Positions 61,847 to 64,000 of a DNA stretch of 64,000 nt are shown in pieces. Source of the stretch: Clostridiales bacterium (GTDB lineage Bacteria; Bacillota; Clostridia; Lachnospirales; Lachnospiraceae); NCBI GenBank assembly GCA_018366495.1, contig JAGZHZ010000007.1, forward strand, positions 1 to 64,000. The letters are read 5' to 3'. Numbering within the stretch: the first letter of the stretch is position 1; each line of letters starts with the position of its first letter. Both the position numbers and the translations under genes were made by a program. A model generated the notes under the pieces. The model did no database searches, was not told where the DNA came from, and was given only the letters and a program-made list of their open reading frames with translations.

Positions 61847-62827
61847 ATGACAACGAGAGAAAAATTCGGCAGTTTTGTTGCCGCAATTCGCTGTCCAAAT
61901 AAGGAATGCCATGACAAAGGATTTACCATGTACCCAGAGGACATGGAAGATAATATATTGCCATGCCTTTGTCACGGATGCGGAAAAATGTTTTATGTGG
62001 AAATTGATCAGGAGGAAAGCTTAGAAGAACTTGAAAAAGACAAAATAGAGAAACTTTCAGAAGAATCAGATGATATACTGGATAGAGAGGAGAGACCTGT
62101 TCGCAGACGACGAATTTCGGAGGAAAAACCAGAAACAAAGCGGCCTGAAAGACGAAAACCAGAAAGAAAAGAACGACAGGAGGAAGATAAGTCTTCTCAA
62201 AAACATAGATCTTTTCTGATGAACTTTGAGGATGATGACGATGAGGTCTATGATGAAGAAGATGATTTTGACTTTGACCAGTATCAAAAGAGACTTCAAA
62301 AACGTCAGAATAAGAAAAAACAAGAAAAGCCGGAAATGGTCCGCAGACGTCGGGAAAGATTGGAAGATCCGGAAGAATTATTCGGAGAGAGCGAGGATGA
62401 CATTCGTGATATTCAAAATCAGCCAGATCTAAAATCAGCCGATTTACAGGCAAAGAACGATGAAGATGACTGGGAAGAATTTTCTTTCATAAAAAAGCAA
62501 AAAAAATATATGTCTCCGGAAAGAAAATCAGAACAGCGTTCTCTGAAACAAGAAGAAGAGGAAACAAAAGACGATTTATTGGATGAAGATCTTTCTTTTG
62601 AAGCAGACTTTTTTAAACACGCAGAAGACAGACGCCCAGAAAAAGCAGAAAAGAAAGCTCCCAAAAAGAAGGCTGGAAAAAATACGGTCTTTGATGAAGA
62701 TTCTGAGCTGGACCGTGAATTTGAAGCTATGTTGGATGATGATTCAGATGAATGGTTTTTTGGTGATGAGAAAAAATCTGATTTTGGAAAATTCAGAAAT
62801 ATTTTTCAAAGAAAAGGACATAAATAA
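61847..62827 (+). CDS. Zinc-ribbon protein with a long charged disordered region
   Basis: 326-aa protein. The first ~55 residues hold a probable zinc ribbon: CPNKEC (C17, C22) and CLCHGC (C41, C43, C46). The rest is highly charged and low-complexity (Arg/Lys/Glu/Asp repeats such as RPERRKPERKERQ), likely disordered. The C-terminus has an acidic patch (LDDDSDEWFFGDEKK). No known family. The zinc ribbon suggests nucleic-acid or protein contacts. It is preceded by a strong promoter and long leader, followed by a terminator. Confidence 0.7.
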   Translation: MTTREKFGSFVAAIRCPNKECHDKGFTMYPEDMEDNILPCLCHGCGKMFYVEIDQEESLEELEKDKIEKLSEESDDILDREERPVRRRRISEEKPETKRPERRKPERKERQEEDKSSQKHRSFLMNFEDDDDEVYDEEDDFDFDQYQKRLQKRQNKKKQEKPEMVRRRRERLEDPEELFGESEDDIRDIQNQPDLKSADLQAKNDEDDWEEFSFIKKQKKYMSPERKSEQRSLKQEEEETKDDLLDEDLSFEADFFKHAEDRRPEKAEKKAPKKKAGKNTVFDEDSELDREFEAMLDDDSDEWFFGDEKKSDFGKFRNIFQRKGHK

Positions 62828-62849
62828 ATTTTAATAAGATGAATATGAT

Positions 62850-62896
62850 AAAAACCCTCTGTATCGCAGAATAAAATTGAATACAGAGGGTTTTTT
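62850..62896 (+). terminator. Terminator after the zinc-ribbon gene
   Basis: Stem AAAACCCTCTGTAT / ATACAGAGGGTTTT with a 16-nt loop and T6 tail. Confidence 0.85.
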
Positions 62897-62924
62897 GACG
62901 GTTTTTATAAGATTTTATAAGAAC

Positions 62925-62952
62925 TTGACAAAAATACGGTCTGAGATACAAT
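62925..62952 (+). promoter_or_regulatory. Predicted promoter of the tyrosine recombinase
   Basis: TTGACA (62925-62930), 16 bp, TACAAT (62947-62952), preceded by an A/T-rich repeat (TATAAGATTTTATAAG, 62907-62922) that may act as an UP element. Confidence 0.6.
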
Positions 62953-63028
62953 AGTAGAGAGAAAGATCTATACGACAAACACATGTTTTTCCAATAGATA
63001 TCAAAAAAATAAAAAAAGGAGTAGTTTT

Positions 63029-64000
63029 ATGAATAAATCCATCTCATATCATGAACAAACAGATATAAAAAACACGATACGTCTCCGGGAAATTTTAAAG
63101 ACCATGCCGCCTTTTTGTAAAGATTATTTTCGAGCTATTGAGCCGACAACATCCACAAAAACAAGAATTTCTTATGCGTACGACATCCGTCTGTTTTTTC
63201 GATATCTTTTATCTGAAAATCCTGCATTTAAAAATTACACAATGCAGGATTTAAAGGTTACGCTTCTGGATCAGCTGGATGTCGTGGATATTGAAGAATA
63301 TCAGGAATATTTAAGAGTATATGAATCATCTGACAATGAACTTCACACCAACAAGGAACGTGGCCTAAAACGAAAGATGTCTGCCCTGCGCAGTTTTTAT
63401 CTATACTTTTATAAACGCCAGCTTATCACTCAAAATCCCACTCTGCTGATCAATATGCCTAAGCTGCACGATAAAGCGATTGTACGTCTTGATCAGGACG
63501 AGACTGCTGCCCTCCTTGAGTATATGGAACACTGCGGGGACGAATTAACAGGTCAAAAAAAACGATACTATGAAAAGACAAAGCTTCGTGACATTGCTAT
63601 TGTCACATTGCTTCTCGGAACAGGCATCCGTGTCTCCGAATGTGTCGGGCTTGATATTTTAGATGTAGATTTTAAAAATAATGGAATTCGCATCATCAGA
63701 AAAGGCGGAAATGAAATGGTTGTATATTTTGGCTCTGAAGTAGAACAGGCGCTTCGCACTTATCTGGAAGAGAGAAAAAATGCAGTCACTCTGCATGGTC
63801 ATGAGCAGGCGTTGTTTCTATCTACGCAGCACAAACGCATCGGAATACAGGCTGTCGAAAATATGGTTAAAAAATATACATCTGGTATTATAGCTACAAA
63901 AAAAATTACACCGCATAAGCTGCGCAGTACCTACGGTACCGCTCTTTATCAAAGGACAGGCGATATTTATCTTGTGGCTGAAGTTTTAGGCCATAAAGAC
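63029..64000 (+). CDS. Tyrosine recombinase (XerC/XerD-like), 3' end cut by window
   Basis: At least 324 residues from ATG 63029 (SD AAAAGGAG) to the right edge, no stop reached. The N-terminal core-binding domain (SYAYDIRLFFRYLLSENPAF) and catalytic domain are present. Catalytic Arg in GTGIRVSECVGL, Lys in RIIRKGGNEMV, HKLR in TPHKLRSTYG, and the second His in EVLGHKD; the Tyr would lie beyond the edge. All visible active-site residues are intact, unlike the relative at 59696. Proteins of this kind near lexA are common in Lachnospiraceae and may be chromosome-dimer resolvases or chromosomal integrases. Confidence 0.88.
   Translation, partial: MNKSISYHEQTDIKNTIRLREILKTMPPFCKDYFRAIEPTTSTKTRISYAYDIRLFFRYLLSENPAFKNYTMQDLKVTLLDQLDVVDIEEYQEYLRVYESSDNELHTNKERGLKRKMSALRSFYLYFYKRQLITQNPTLLINMPKLHDKAIVRLDQDETAALLEYMEHCGDELTGQKKRYYEKTKLRDIAIVTLLLGTGIRVSECVGLDILDVDFKNNGIRIIRKGGNEMVVYFGSEVEQALRTYLEERKNAVTLHGHEQALFLSTQHKRIGIQAVENMVKKYTSGIIATKKITPHKLRSTYGTALYQRTGDIYLVAEVLGHKD

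Noticed and set aside
1..64000. CRISPR arrays, tRNA or rRNA genes, intact insertion sequences, prophage
   Set aside because: No regularly spaced repeats, no tRNA-like cloverleaf or rRNA stretch was noticed, and no transposase or phage structural gene is present; only recombinase genes at the right end.

Overview
The window looks like chromosomal DNA of a low-to-moderate GC, spore-forming Clostridia, most likely family Lachnospiraceae (Ruminococcus/Mediterraneibacter/Dorea/Blautia type). The basis is the conserved Firmicutes order rplU-prp-rpmA-obgE-yhbY-nadD-yqeK-rsfS, the cleavable N-terminus of L27 with its protease Prp, the short HisG plus HisZ pair, RecU, a Csp-like subtilase, a predicted Re-type citrate synthase, and A/G-rich SD-led genes throughout. 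No rRNA, tRNA, CRISPR array or intact insertion sequence was found. The organism is an inference, not a match to a reference.

Layout. 1-8.7 kb: an ABC-F ATPase, then rimO-pgsA-cinA, a pair of unknown small genes, a Cys/Gly-rich small protein with a sigma-K-like promoter, and a Csp-like subtilase. 8.7-18 kb: fructokinase, a VOC protein, a second minimal subtilase, glycerol kinase, and a citrate-to-2-oxoglutarate cluster (Re-citrate synthase, GntR regulator, isocitrate dehydrogenase) with a GntR-type palindrome on its promoter. A DUF1846 protein follows. 18-30.4 kb: housekeeping genes (rsmD, coaD, a YlbJ-like membrane protein, an M23 peptidase, a RelQ-type alarmone synthetase, RsmF, two pseudouridine synthases, a HAD phosphatase, a YgiQ radical-SAM protein, an SDR, recU). 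30.4-35.7 kb: a partial histidine operon hisZ-G-D-B-IE; its last gene carries an N-terminal HisF-like domain whose catalytic aspartates look lost. 36.8-38.8 kb: an HflK/HflC SPFH pair.

38.7-44.7 kb (minus strand) is a complete vanG-type D-Ala-D-Ser glycopeptide-resistance-like cluster: vanR-vanS, a long terminator, a promoter with two VanR-box-like repeats, then vanG-vanXY-vanTm-vanTr. VanT is split into membrane and racemase ORFs that overlap in the -1 frame across a run of six A. 44.9-51.1 kb is an accessory redox module: LysR and MerR regulators, a duplicated MerR-type promoter, an EFR1-type flavodoxin-ferredoxin, an iron alcohol dehydrogenase, two lipid-anchored (extracytoplasmic) flavodoxins, a remnant of a flavin reductase, and a histidine-rich DUF4405 membrane protein.

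51.4-59.6 kb is the translation/ribosome operon: a TIGR03960 radical-SAM protein and its TIGR03936 partner, RNase G, then rplU to rsfS. 59.7-64 kb holds a tyrosine-recombinase-like protein that has lost most catalytic residues, lexA with a palindrome overlapping its promoter, a zinc-ribbon/disordered acidic protein behind a long leader, and a catalytically intact tyrosine recombinase cut by the right edge. The most interesting items are the split vanT, the exported-flavodoxin redox module with its MerR promoter, the HisF-like pseudo-domain on HisIE, and the GntR operator on the citrate promoter.
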